Source of the DNA: Azospirillum brasilense
Lineage (GTDB): Bacteria; Pseudomonadota; Alphaproteobacteria; Azospirillales; Azospirillaceae
Direction: 5' to 3'
DNA length: 64,000 nt
NCBI RefSeq assembly: GCF_005222205.1
Contig: NZ_CP032345.1
Location: 189,001 to 253,000 of the forward strand
Part shown: in pieces, positions 35,786 through 44,162 of the stretch
How positions within the stretch are numbered: the first letter of the stretch is position 1
Layout of the letters: every line of letters begins with the position of its first letter
Made by a program: the position numbers and the translations under genes
The notes under the pieces: generated by a model
Databases searched by the model: none
The model's input: only the letters and a program-made list of their open reading frames with translations
Told to the model about the DNA's origin: nothing

Positions 35786-37030
35786 TCAGCGGCGGATCGC
35801 CAGCCCCAGCGACACGATCAGCCCAACCGCGAGCAGAAGTCCGACGAATCCGCCGACTCCGGCCCAGCCGAAGCCGTGCCAGAAGACGCCGCCCAGCGTC
35901 CCGGCGATGGTGGAGCCCATGTAGTAGCAGAACAGATAGATCGCCGAGGCCTGCCCGCGGTTGACCGGCGCGCGCTGCCCGATCCAGCCGGAGGCGATGG
36001 TGTGGACCCCGAAGAAGGCGAAGGTGAACAGGGCGATGCCCGGCGTCATCGTCCACAGGCTGTCCGGCGTCATCAGCGCCAGACCGGCCGCCATCATCGC
36101 CGCGGCGACGGCCAGCACCCGGCCCCGCCCCAGCCGCACCGCCAGCCCACCGAACAGCGGCGAGCTGACGACGCCGCAGAGATAGACCGTGAACACGGCA
36201 CCGACCGCCGCCGGGCGCAGGTCGAAGGGCGGCGCCAGCAGGCGGAAGCCGATGTAGTTGAAGACAGTGACGAAGGCCCCCATGGACAGGAATCCCATGG
36301 CGAACAGGGCGAGCAGCCCGCGGTCCATCAGGTGTCCACGCCACGCCTCGGCCAGTTCCCGCATGCCCGCCGGCCGGCGCTGGAAATGGCGCGAGGCGGG
36401 AAGCGCGAACCACACCGCCAGTGCGGCGGCGATCCCCAGCGCGCCGATCACCCCCATCGCCATGCGCCAGGAGGCGACGTCGGCGACCAGCGCGGTCAGC
36501 GCCCGCCCCGACATGCCGCCGAGCGCCGTTCCGCCGATGTACAGGCCCATCGTCACTCCGGCGGAGCGCGGGTCCACCTCCTCCGACACGTAGGCCATGG
36601 CGACGGCGGGCAGGCCGCTGAGCGCCATCCCCTCCAGCGCCCGCACCAGCAGCAGCGACGCCCAGTCCGGCGCCATCGCCCCGCTGATGCCCAGCGTGCC
36701 GGAGGCGAGCAGCGAGAGCGCCATGATCGCCTTGCGCCCGAACCGGTCGGACACCGCCCCGGCGACGAGCAGCGCGAAGGCCAGAACACCGGTGGACACC
36801 GACAGGGCAAGGCTGGACTGCGCCGGGGTGACGCCGAAGTCCCGCGTGAATTCCGGCATCAGCGGCTGCACGCAGTAGAGCGCGGCGAAGGTGGAGAAGC
36901 CGGCCACGAAGAGGATGCGGCTCGCCCGCTTGTAGGCCGGCGTGCCGGCGACGAGATACGCCGTCCCCGGTTCAGCCGCGCCCTGCCCCGCCGGTTCGAT
37001 CTGAACCCTGCCGAAATCGCCGTCCGCCAC
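35786..37030 (-). CDS. MFS transporter (YnfM-like)
   Basis: This ~414-residue major facilitator protein has 12 hydrophobic segments and the loop motif VSDRFGRKAIM between segments 2 and 3, with a second-half equivalent VRLGRGRVLAV. The first segment (ILFVAGFSTFAALYCVQPLMP) and the overall pattern resemble the YnfM branch of efflux pumps. I start it at GTG 37030 (VADGDFGRVQ); the in-frame extension to 37105 looks non-coding, though the true start is uncertain. The substrate is unknown. Confidence 0.85.
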   Translation of the reverse strand: MADGDFGRVQIEPAGQGAAEPGTAYLVAGTPAYKRASRILFVAGFSTFAALYCVQPLMPEFTRDFGVTPAQSSLALSVSTGVLAFALLVAGAVSDRFGRKAIMALSLLASGTLGISGAMAPDWASLLLVRALEGMALSGLPAVAMAYVSEEVDPRSAGVTMGLYIGGTALGGMSGRALTALVADVASWRMAMGVIGALGIAAALAVWFALPASRHFQRRPAGMRELAEAWRGHLMDRGLLALFAMGFLSMGAFVTVFNYIGFRLLAPPFDLRPAAVGAVFTVYLCGVVSSPLFGGLAVRLGRGRVLAVAAAMMAAGLALMTPDSLWTMTPGIALFTFAFFGVHTIASGWIGQRAPVNRGQASAIYLFCYYMGSTIAGTLGGVFWHGFGWAGVGGFVGLLLAVGLIVSLGLAIRR

Positions 37031-37159
37031 GTCGGTCCGTCCCCATGATGCGCCGCAATATGCACGCAAGAGGGGAATGTGCGCCCGCGACGGCGTCCTG
37101 TCCAACGGATCGGACGCAGTGCAGCAATATGATTCCGTTATGACAACCGGTCGGCGGGT

Positions 37160-38032
37160 TTACGGGATCAGCGCGCCGAGGTCGAACTCCTTGGCGAAGG
37201 CCAGCATGGCGCCGCAAGCGCTGGCGGACGACACGCGCAACACGCCGTTGCCGACGACGGTCGGAAACTTGCTCTTCTGGAGCGCCTGCTGGGCGCGCTC
37301 CAGATCGGCCACCGTCAGCACCATGCCGGCCAGGAAGGGGCGCGGAACCGCCAGCGCCGGGTCGCCGGTCCATCCCCACTGCAGCGCGGCGGGATCGGCC
37401 ACCACGATGGGGGCGCTGCCGGTCGGCACGACGCGCGCCGGCCCCCGCGTTTCCACCGCCGTGCCGAACAGCCGGGCGTAGGAGGCGGCGGTGGCGTCGG
37501 GATCGTCAGCGGCAACGACCAGGGCGGCGAGGCCGGTCACCGTGTTGTCGTGCTGGATCAGCTCCGGGCGCCAGACCACGTCGCGGGTGTGGTGCTGGCA
37601 CAGGAAGACCCGTCCGCCCCATTCCGACACGCCGTCGATCGGGGTCGTCGTGAAGCGCGCCTGCTGCGCGCCGCCCGGCAGATCGACGGGACGGCCGAAT
37701 TCCACCGGCTCACCCGCCGGATAGCCGGCCTCGACCAGGAGGCGCTGCGCCGCCCGCGCGTCGTCGGTCTTCAGCGCGGCCGCGGCGATGCCCTCGCGGG
37801 TCTTCAGCACGTCGCTGAAAAAGGCGGTGAAGGGGTGCGGCTGTTCGATGGCGAGCAGTTCCAGATAGTCGCCCGCCCCGAACATCATGGTGTGGTTGGC
37901 CGACTTCAGCTCGCCATGCCGGCCCTTCGGCGAGATGGTGAAGCCCATGCGGCGATAGGCGTCCTGCGCCGCCTCCAGATCGCGGACGACGATGACGAGA
38001 TGGTCGATGCCGTTGATTCCGTGTGCGCCCAT
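37160..38032 (-). CDS. VOC/glyoxalase-like domain protein
   Basis: This 290-residue protein begins MGAHGINGIDHLVIVVRDLE, the hallmark of the vicinal oxygen chelate fold (Glyoxalase_3-like), and has two beta-alpha-beta-beta-beta halves, the second starting near TGLAALVVAADDPDA. The start is ATG 38032 after AAGGGTC. The family includes dioxygenases and lyases; the reaction is unknown here. It is possibly cotranscribed with no neighbour. Confidence 0.85.
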   Translation of the reverse strand: MGAHGINGIDHLVIVVRDLEAAQDAYRRMGFTISPKGRHGELKSANHTMMFGAGDYLELLAIEQPHPFTAFFSDVLKTREGIAAAALKTDDARAAQRLLVEAGYPAGEPVEFGRPVDLPGGAQQARFTTTPIDGVSEWGGRVFLCQHHTRDVVWRPELIQHDNTVTGLAALVVAADDPDATAASYARLFGTAVETRGPARVVPTGSAPIVVADPAALQWGWTGDPALAVPRPFLAGMVLTVADLERAQQALQKSKFPTVVGNGVLRVSSASACGAMLAFAKEFDLGALIP

Positions 38033-38121
38033 GACCCTTGCCCTTCCGCTTTGCCGGCTTTTCGCGTTCGGCCAGCCATAGTGCAAGGGGGCGGCGCGAT
38101 GCAATAGTCAGGGCGCAAGGG

Positions 38122-38634
38122 TCAGGGCGCCAGCGGCCGCTCGCGCCACGCGGCGACGACGTCCGGCATGGGCGGCGATTCCCCATGCTCGCCGTGGATC
38201 GCCAGAATCTCCGCCGGGGCGACCACGGTGCCGCGCGCCACGAAGGCGCCCTGCACCACGGCCAGCGCCGCCGTGCCCGTGGCGGTCTCCACCCGGTGTT
38301 CGATGAAGAAATACTTGTCGTCCCAGCACAGCACGCGGGTCGCCAGCTCGAAGCGCTGGAAAGGCGCCAGCGGGCGGCGGAAGCGTACGTTGGCGGCGCC
38401 GATCACCGGTTGCCAGCGGTGACGCAGGATCGACCGCCCCATGCCGGAGCGCAGCATCAGATCGACCCGCCCCAGGTCCATGACGCTGAAATAGCGGGCG
38501 TTGGTCATGTGCAGGTTGAGGTCGAGGTCGGTCGGCCACACCCGGAAGCGCAGCCGCGCCGGTTCCAGGAACCCCACCGGCCGACCGGTCAGAGCGGCCA
38601 CGATGACGCCGATCAGGCGGAACAGCAAATTCAT
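38122..38634 (-). CDS. Hotdog-fold acyl-CoA thioesterase family protein
   Basis: This 170-residue protein has an N-terminal hydrophobic stretch and the THEM6/4HBT-type signature WPTDLDLNLHMTNARYFSVM, in which the first aspartate region is the usual active-site area. FIEHRVETATGTAALAVVQG is the long beta strand of the hotdog fold. It lies 45 bp after a MerR-type regulator gene and downstream of fadD, all on one strand, so it may belong to a fatty-acid unit. Confidence 0.85.
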   Translation of the reverse strand: MNLLFRLIGVIVAALTGRPVGFLEPARLRFRVWPTDLDLNLHMTNARYFSVMDLGRVDLMLRSGMGRSILRHRWQPVIGAANVRFRRPLAPFQRFELATRVLCWDDKYFFIEHRVETATGTAALAVVQGAFVARGTVVAPAEILAIHGEHGESPPMPDVVAAWRERPLAP

Positions 38635-38679
38635 ACCCCATCCCCTCCGGCTTGGCCGGGCGGACGGGACCGCACCGGC

Positions 38680-39072
38680 TCAGGCGCTTTTGGACGCCAA
38701 TCCGCGCTCGTCCAGCGCGGCCTGCACCTGGGCCTCGATCTCCCGCAGTTCGCCCACGGTCGCCTCCAGGTCCTGGCGCTGCTGCTCCAGGTCCTTCAGC
38801 CGCGCGTCGATGCGCTTCTGCAGGACCTTCAACTGCTCCACCCCGCCATCGACGTTGTAGAGGTCGAGATACTCGCGAATCTCCGCCAGCGAGAAGCCCA
38901 GCCGCTTGCCCCGCAGGATCAGCTTCAGCCGGGCGCGGTCGCGCTTGGTGTAGACCCGGTTGTTGCCCAGGCGGTTGGGCGAGAGCAGCCCCTTCACTTC
39001 GTAGAAGCGGAGGGCGCGCGGCGTGATGCCCAGTTCTTCCGCCAACTGATTGACCGTGTAGAGCTGTTCCAT
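38680..39072 (-). CDS. MerR-family regulator, likely of fatty-acid or branched-chain acid genes
   Basis: This 130-residue regulator has an N-terminal MerR HTH (YTVNQLAEELGITPRALRFY, then GLLSPNRLGNNRVY) and a C-terminal coiled coil with no effector domain or metal-binding cysteines. This short form resembles LiuR-type regulators of acyl-CoA metabolism. It sits between a thioesterase and fadD, and an ACGT-repeat site lies in front of fadD and the SCP2 gene. The start is ATG 39072; GTG 39096 is an alternative. Confidence 0.85.
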   Translation of the reverse strand: MEQLYTVNQLAEELGITPRALRFYEVKGLLSPNRLGNNRVYTKRDRARLKLILRGKRLGFSLAEIREYLDLYNVDGGVEQLKVLQKRIDARLKDLEQQRQDLEATVGELREIEAQVQAALDERGLASKSA

Positions 39073-39210
39073 GGTGGGGGGCACGCCTTCCGTCACGTCG
39101 CGCCGCGGCGGCGTGTGGGAAGCGAAGGCCGCTCGCTCCACGCCGCCGGACGGCGTCTCCGTTCCTACCACACACGCCGCGATGTGACAAAGCCGCGCGC
39201 CTTTTCCCGG

Positions 39211-40929
39211 CTATCCCTCCGGCTGCTGCAGGGATTCGGCGATCAGCTCCTTCTTCGACAGCTTGCCGACCGCCGTCTTGGGCAGCTCGGCGCGGAACTC
39301 GATCCGCTTGGGCATCTCGATCCGCGAGATCTTGTCGCGCAGGAAATCCTTGAGCTGTTCCGCGGTCAGGCTGGCGCCGGGCTTGAGCTGGACGAAGGCC
39401 TTCGGGCTCTGGCCGCGGTAGTCGTCGGGGATGCCGATGACGCAGACCGCGACCACGTCGGGGTACTGGTAGATGGCCTCCTCGATCACGCGCGGATAGA
39501 CGTTGTAGCCGCCGCAGAGGATCAGGTCCTTCAGCCGGTCGAGCAGGAAGACATAGCCGTCCTCGTCCATCACCCCGACGTCGCCGGTGAACAGCCAGCC
39601 ACCGACGATGGTGCGCCGGCTCTCCTCGTCCTTGTTCCAATAGCCGGCCATGACGTTGGGGCCGGACAGCGCGACCTGCCCCTTCTCGCCGGGCGGCAAG
39701 ACGCGGTCGGGATCGTCCAGCGCGCGGATCTGCACCATGATGCCGGGCAGCGGCAGGCCGATGGAGCCCTCCTTGTTCACCCCGGTCAGCGGGTTGCAGG
39801 CGCAGACCGGCGACGCCTCGCTGAGACCGTAACCCTCGACCAGCACGCAGCCGGTCGCCTCCTCGAACTGGCGCTTCAGCTCCATCGGCAGCGGCGCCCC
39901 GCCGGAGATGCAGTAGCGGATCGACCGCATCGGGTAACGCGCCACGTCCGGATGGCCCAGCAGTGCCTTGTACATGGTCGGCACGCCGGGCAGCAGGGTG
40001 GGCTTGCGCCGCGCGATGGTCTTCAGGACCTGCAGCGTGTCGAAGCGCGGCAGCATGACCAGCTCCGCCCCCGCCGCCAGCCCCATGTTCAGGATCACCG
40101 TCATGGCGAAGACGTGGAAGAAGGGCAGGACGGCGAGCATCCGCTCCTCCCCCAGCGCCATGCCGGGGAACCAGGCCTGCACCTGCCGGGCGTTGGCCAC
40201 GAGGTTGGCGTGGGTCAGCATCGCCCCCTTGGGCACGCCGGTGGTTCCGCCGGTGTATTGCAGCACCGCCACGTCGCGCCGCGGGTCCACCCGCACCGGC
40301 GGCATCGCCCCGTCGTTGGCCAGCAGCGCGTCGAAATCCACATGCCGCCCGTCCTGCGGGATGCTCGCCAGCTCGCTGCGCTTCAGGACGCGGAACAGCA
40401 CGCTCTTCACCGGGGACAGGATGGAGGCCATGCGGCAGACGACCACCGTCTTCAGCCGCGTGCGGTCCAGCATCGCCTCGATGCGCGGGTAGACCTGCTT
40501 CAGATCGAGCGTGACCATGATCTCGGTCCCGGAATCCTCGATCTGGTGCTCCAGCTCCCGCTCGACATAGAGCGGGTTGTAGTTCACCACCGTGCCGCCG
40601 GCCTTCAGAATCGCGAAATAGGCGATCACGTAGGTCGGCGTGTTCGGCAGGCACAGCCCCACCCGGACCCCCGGCTTCACCCCCAGCGCCGCGAAGCCCT
40701 TGGCCGCCCGGTTCACCAGCCCCAGCACCTCCGCGTAGCGGTAGCGGCGGCCGAGGAAGTCCAGGCACGGTCGGTCGGCGTAGCGGCGGGCGGCCTCCTC
40801 GAACAGCTCGGCCAGAGGCGTCACGGCGATCGGCTGGTCCCAGGCAATGCCCTCGGGGTAATGGGCCAGCCAGGGATGGGCCGGCGTGTCGTCGCCGATG
40901 CCGCCCCGGCGCGCAAGATTCTCGGTCAT
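39211..40929 (-). CDS. fadD: Long-chain acyl-CoA ligase (FadD-like)
   Basis: This 572-residue ANL-family enzyme activates fatty acids with ATP and CoA. The AMP-binding motif YTGGTTGVPKGAMLTH, VEGYGLSEASPV and GWLFTGDVGVMDEDGYVFLL are intact, and the catalytic lysine lies in ELPKTAVGKLSKK at the C-terminus. The start is ATG 40929. It is divergent from an SCP2 lipid-binding gene, and a MerR regulator gene follows downstream, consistent with a fatty-acid utilisation unit. Confidence 0.93.
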   Translation of the reverse strand: MTENLARRGGIGDDTPAHPWLAHYPEGIAWDQPIAVTPLAELFEEAARRYADRPCLDFLGRRYRYAEVLGLVNRAAKGFAALGVKPGVRVGLCLPNTPTYVIAYFAILKAGGTVVNYNPLYVERELEHQIEDSGTEIMVTLDLKQVYPRIEAMLDRTRLKTVVVCRMASILSPVKSVLFRVLKRSELASIPQDGRHVDFDALLANDGAMPPVRVDPRRDVAVLQYTGGTTGVPKGAMLTHANLVANARQVQAWFPGMALGEERMLAVLPFFHVFAMTVILNMGLAAGAELVMLPRFDTLQVLKTIARRKPTLLPGVPTMYKALLGHPDVARYPMRSIRYCISGGAPLPMELKRQFEEATGCVLVEGYGLSEASPVCACNPLTGVNKEGSIGLPLPGIMVQIRALDDPDRVLPPGEKGQVALSGPNVMAGYWNKDEESRRTIVGGWLFTGDVGVMDEDGYVFLLDRLKDLILCGGYNVYPRVIEEAIYQYPDVVAVCVIGIPDDYRGQSPKAFVQLKPGASLTAEQLKDFLRDKISRIEMPKRIEFRAELPKTAVGKLSKKELIAESLQQPEG

Positions 40930-41089
40930 CTCCGATCCTCCCGGCTGCGCGGCGATCAGGACAAGCGACGGCGGAAGGCGGTGCAGGGCGACGGAATTCC
41001 GGGCGCGGCGGCGGTCTGCATGGTTTCACTCCCCTCGATTGATTTGATGGTTCCCGGATCGTTGAGGCGCCGGAAACCTTTTGGTTATG

Positions 41090-41121
41090 ACGTTGACGTA
41101 AACGTAAACTCCGCCTACTGT
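41090..41121 (+). promoter_or_regulatory. Promoter with ACGT repeat operator upstream of SCP2 gene
   Basis: Three ACGT tetramers occur at a strict 6-bp period (41090, 41096, 41102) and overlap a TTGACG -35 box (41093-41098); a TACTGT -10 box follows after 17 bp at 41116. ACGT-containing sites of this look are known for LiuR-type MerR regulators, and such a gene lies nearby, so this is a likely operator. Confidence 0.5.
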
Positions 41122-41163
41122 CAAGATCCGACAAGCACGAATCCAGGGGAGACAGACTGATCC

Positions 41164-41472
41164 ATGGTTGAGGACATCCTGCGCGAACTCCAGTCCCGCT
41201 CCACCAGCTTCCGCAGCCTGAAGGCCGACGTCCGCTTCGCGCTGGAGGACGGCGAGGCGGTGCGGGTCAACGCCCGCGAGACGCCCGTCGCCATCGCGCG
41301 GGAGGATGCCGGGGACGCCGATCCCGACTGCACCATCCGCATCTCCGCCGAGAATCTGAAGAAGCTGATGGACGGGCGGCTGAATCCGATGCTGGCCTTC
41401 ACCATGGGCAAGCTGAAGGTGGACGGCTCGATGGGCGTCGCCATGAAACTGGCGCAACTCCTCGACGACTGA
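41164..41472 (+). CDS. SCP2 sterol/lipid carrier-domain protein
   Basis: This 102-residue protein consists of one SCP2 domain, which binds lipids or acyl-CoA in a hydrophobic tunnel. The typical strand CTIRISAENLKKLMDGRLNP and the end LAFTMGKLKVDGSMGVAMKL are present. It is divergent from fadD, matching a lipid role. The start is ATG 41164, with GGGGAGA somewhat far upstream. Confidence 0.9.
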   Translation: MVEDILRELQSRSTSFRSLKADVRFALEDGEAVRVNARETPVAIAREDAGDADPDCTIRISAENLKKLMDGRLNPMLAFTMGKLKVDGSMGVAMKLAQLLDD

Positions 41473-41537
41473 GCGAAGGCAACGGACGGCGGCACCATAA
41501 GCCGCCGCCGCACAATGAACACAGGGAGGGAACATCC

Positions 41538-42170
41538 ATGACGCACGCCCTGCGCGCGGCGCTGGCGGCCGCCGGCCTGCTGCTCTCCGCGGCCGCAGCC
41601 CAGGCCGCCGAGCCGCGCACGCTGACCTACCGGATTTTGATGGGCGACGATCCGGTCGGCACGGAAACCGTCCGGCTGGAGCCCCAGGGCGACGTGACCA
41701 AGGTCGCCGTCACCGCCTCGACGCGGGTGAAGGTGCTGTTCATCAACTTCCGCTACGACCACAAGCGGGAGGAGGTCTGGAAGGGCCGGACGTTGGAATC
41801 CATGAGCGCCCAGACCGACGACGACGGCACGCCTCACGCCATCCGCATGACGCGGAGCGGCGTCGGCTACGCCGTCACCGTGGACGGCAAGACCGGACAG
41901 GCCGGCGCCGACGCCCTGCCCCTCACGCTGTGGACCCCGGAGGTGCTGAAGCGCCCCACCCTGCTGTCGGTCATCGACGGCAAGCCCTACAGCGTGCGCA
42001 GCGACCTCGTCAGCACCGAGACGCTGACCGTCGGCGGGCACGCGGTGCCGGCGCAGCATCACCGCATCTCCGGCGACGTGGAGCGCGACCTGTGGTTCGA
42101 CGCGCAGGGCACGCTGCTGAAGACCCGCTTCAAGCGCAGCGGCTACGATGTTACCTACATCCTGGACTGA
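41538..42170 (+). CDS. Exported DUF6134-like protein
   Basis: This 210-residue protein has a signal peptide of 23 residues ending AAAAQA-AEP and a beta-rich body (YRILMGDDPVGTETVRLEP, INFRYDHKREEVWKGRTLES). It fits DUF6134, a family of periplasmic proteins of unknown function. The start is ATG 41538 after AGGGAGGGAAC. It follows the SCP2 gene and may share its transcript. The family assignment is from memory of its motifs. Confidence 0.75.
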   Translation: MTHALRAALAAAGLLLSAAAAQAAEPRTLTYRILMGDDPVGTETVRLEPQGDVTKVAVTASTRVKVLFINFRYDHKREEVWKGRTLESMSAQTDDDGTPHAIRMTRSGVGYAVTVDGKTGQAGADALPLTLWTPEVLKRPTLLSVIDGKPYSVRSDLVSTETLTVGGHAVPAQHHRISGDVERDLWFDAQGTLLKTRFKRSGYDVTYILD

Positions 42171-42193
42171 GATGTGTTCTGCGTGAGGGTGTG

Positions 42194-42478
42194 ATGCCGC
42201 TGTTCGTGTTCCCCGACGACCCGTCCTGGAACGAGGAGGCCGACGCCGTGGAGTTCGCGGTGGAGGTCGGGGAGTATCACGGGCGGGTCTTCGTCCCGCG
42301 CCGCGCCCTGCAAACCCTCGCCGGCCATCTGCCGAAGCCGGACGAGGCGCTGCAGTATGTCTGCCTGAACCGCCCGGTCTTCGACAAGGCGGTGGAGGCC
42401 CGCATCATGGACCGCAAGCTGGACCCGGATGCGAACGTCCATCTGACGGCCAGGGATGTGCGGCGGGTGGCGCCGTAA
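42194..42478 (+). CDS. DUF1488-like small protein
   Basis: This 94-residue soluble protein starts MPLFVFPDDPSWNEEADAVE and has a compact alpha/beta body without membrane segments. The opening and length resemble DUF1488 proteins. The start is ATG 42194, with GAGGGT about four bases upstream. It follows the DUF6134-like gene by 23 bp, so they are probably cotranscribed. A C-rich hairpin repeat follows. The function is unknown. Confidence 0.75.
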   Translation: MPLFVFPDDPSWNEEADAVEFAVEVGEYHGRVFVPRRALQTLAGHLPKPDEALQYVCLNRPVFDKAVEARIMDRKLDPDANVHLTARDVRRVAP

Positions 42479-42510
42479 GAGCTGCCGTAAGAGCTTGAGT
42501 GGTCGCGTCG

Positions 42511-42595
42511 CCCCCCCTCCCGGCCTCCCCCCGCTCCGCAGGGGGAGGAGAAAAAGCCCTCCCCTGCATAGCGGGGGAGGGTTGGGTGGGGGCCC
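42511..42595. repeat. C-rich double-hairpin repeat, likely bidirectional terminator
   Basis: Two strong hairpins sit in tandem: CCTCCCCC/GGGGGAGG (42524-42548) and CCCTCCCC/GGGGAGGG (42557-42581), separated by an A run. This pattern looks like a dispersed REP-type element and sits between convergent genes. Confidence 0.6.
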
Positions 42596-42607
42596 GGTTC
42601 GACACCC

Positions 42608-43405
42608 TCAAATACTGTAATTGTCCGCGATCCCCGACCGCAGCTGCTCCACCTGCTCGCGGAAGCCGCCGCTCTCGCGGCCCGGCTCGTTGCGCACGTC
42701 CTGGACGATGCGCGCCGGGCTGCCGCCCAGCACGATGATCCGGTCGGCGAGATGCACCGCCTCTTCCAGGTCATGCGTGACGAACAGCACGGTCTTGCCC
42801 GTCTCCCGGTGGATGCGCAGAAGCTCGTCCTGAAGGCCGTGCCGGGTGATGGCGTCGAGCGCGCCGAACGGCTCGTCCATCAGCAGGATGTCGGGATCGA
42901 CGGCCAGGGCGCGGGCGATGCCGACGCGCTGGCGCTGGCCGCCCGACAGCTCATAAGGCCAGCGCCGCCCGTAATCGTCCAGCCGGACGAGGCGCAGCGC
43001 GGCGGCCACCCGCTCCTCCCGCTCGGCGGTGGAGATCGGCAGCCCCTCCAGCCCGAAGCGGACGTTCTTGGCGACCCGCCGCCAGGGCAGCAGACGGGCG
43101 TCCTGGAAGACGAGGCTGACCGGGCGGTGACCCGGCTTCTTGGTCTCGTGGATGGTGACGGCACCGGCGCGCGCCGCGTGCAGCCCGGCGACGACGCGCA
43201 GCAGCGTGGACTTTCCGACGCCGGACGGCCCGACGATGGCGACGAAGCTGCCGCGCTCGATGGACAGATCGACGTCGACGAGGACCGGCGGGGCCTCGGC
43301 ACCGTAGCCGATGGCGACGCCCTTGAGGTCGATCACAGCGGAGCCGTTCACGTTGGCGCCGTTCACTTTTGCGCCGCTCACTTTTGCGCCACTCACTTTT
43401 GCCAT
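42608..43405 (-). CDS. ABC transporter ATPase, sulfonate/taurine/nitrate type
   Basis: This 265-residue ATPase carries Walker A VGPSGVGKST, signature LSGGQRQRVGIARALA and Walker B ILLMDEPFGALD, and belongs with SsuB/TauB/NrtD. Its N-terminus is unusual: four copies of a five-residue repeat (AKVSG, AKVSG, AKVNG, ANVNG) come from a 15-bp tandem repeat and precede the normal start of the fold. The start is ATG 43405, overlapping the permease stop by 13 bp. It is the last gene of the three-gene transporter operon beside the cys genes. Confidence 0.92.
   Translation of the reverse strand: MAKVSGAKVSGAKVNGANVNGSAVIDLKGVAIGYGAEAPPVLVDVDLSIERGSFVAIVGPSGVGKSTLLRVVAGLHAARAGAVTIHETKKPGHRPVSLVFQDARLLPWRRVAKNVRFGLEGLPISTAEREERVAAALRLVRLDDYGRRWPYELSGGQRQRVGIARALAVDPDILLMDEPFGALDAITRHGLQDELLRIHRETGKTVLFVTHDLEEAVHLADRIIVLGGSPARIVQDVRNEPGRESGGFREQVEQLRSGIADNYSI
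43345..43405 (-). repeat. 15-bp tandem repeat encoding AKVSG units
   Basis: About four 15-bp units, read on the minus strand as GCAAAAGTGAGTGGC with a few changes, encode the N-terminal pentapeptide repeats of the ATPase. The unit is in frame, so copy-number change would not cause a frameshift. Confidence 0.85.
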
Positions 43406-44160
43406 GCCAGCACCCGCTGCTGAACCTGCATGAACAGGAAGTCGCACACGCCGTAGAGCGCCGCGATGGTGACCATGTAGAGCACGACGATGTGCGTGGC
43501 GAGCAGGCCGGAAGCGTCGGACATGCGCGCGCCCAGGCCGGAGATGCCGAACAGCTCCGCCGCCACCACCGTCATCCACCCCTGCCCCAGCCCGGCGCGC
43601 ACGCCGGCCAGGATGCCCGGCAGCGCACCGGGCAGGACGATCTTGAACAGGCGCGGAATCAGCCCGCCCTGCCCGAAGGCGTGGCCGAGTTCGATCAGGT
43701 CCTTGTCCACCCCGCGCACCGCGCTGTAGGTGGCGTAGTAGTTGATCCAGAAGACGGTCAGGGCGATCAGGAAGGTCGCCGCCGACTTGCTGACGCCGAA
43801 CCAGATGATGGCGAAGGGAATCCAGGCGATGGACGGGATGGGGCGCAGCATGCGCACCACCCAGGCCTGGAAGGCGTCCCAGACGCCCCAGGTCGCCGCC
43901 GCCGTGCCGAAGGTGATGCCCAGGACGGTGCCGAGCGCCAGCCCCGACAGGTAGTGCGACAGGCTGGCGAAGACCATCGCCTGCCAGGTTCCGGCCCGGA
44001 ATTCCGCCAGGAAGGCGCCGGGCACGGCGCTGGGCGACGGCAACAGCCCGGCGGGCACGATGCCGCTGCGCGCCAGCGCTTCCCAGGCGAGCAGGAAAGC
44101 GCCGACGCCGAGCGCCGACAGGGCGATGGAACTGTGAAGCTTCAGCGGCTGACGCATCAC
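43393..44160 (-). CDS. ABC transporter permease, sulfonate/taurine/nitrate type
   Basis: This 255-residue inner-membrane protein has six hydrophobic segments and the SsuC/TauC family fingerprint, including WGVWDAFQAWVVRMLRPIPS followed by IAWIPFAIIWFGVSKSA. The EAA-like loop reads ELGHAFGQGGLIPRLFKIVL. It lies between the binding protein gene (2-bp gap) and the ATPase gene (overlap). The operon context suggests import of a sulfur compound. Confidence 0.92.
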   Translation of the reverse strand: MMRQPLKLHSSIALSALGVGAFLLAWEALARSGIVPAGLLPSPSAVPGAFLAEFRAGTWQAMVFASLSHYLSGLALGTVLGITFGTAAATWGVWDAFQAWVVRMLRPIPSIAWIPFAIIWFGVSKSAATFLIALTVFWINYYATYSAVRGVDKDLIELGHAFGQGGLIPRLFKIVLPGALPGILAGVRAGLGQGWMTVVAAELFGISGLGARMSDASGLLATHIVVLYMVTIAALYGVCDFLFMQVQQRVLAWQK

Positions 44161-44162
44161 GC

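Noticed and set aside
38038..41160. Open frames of about 1000 codons on either strand opposite or overlapping fadD, the thioesterase and MerR genes
   Set aside because: They are high-GC shadow frames of well-supported genes and show no domain or normal composition.
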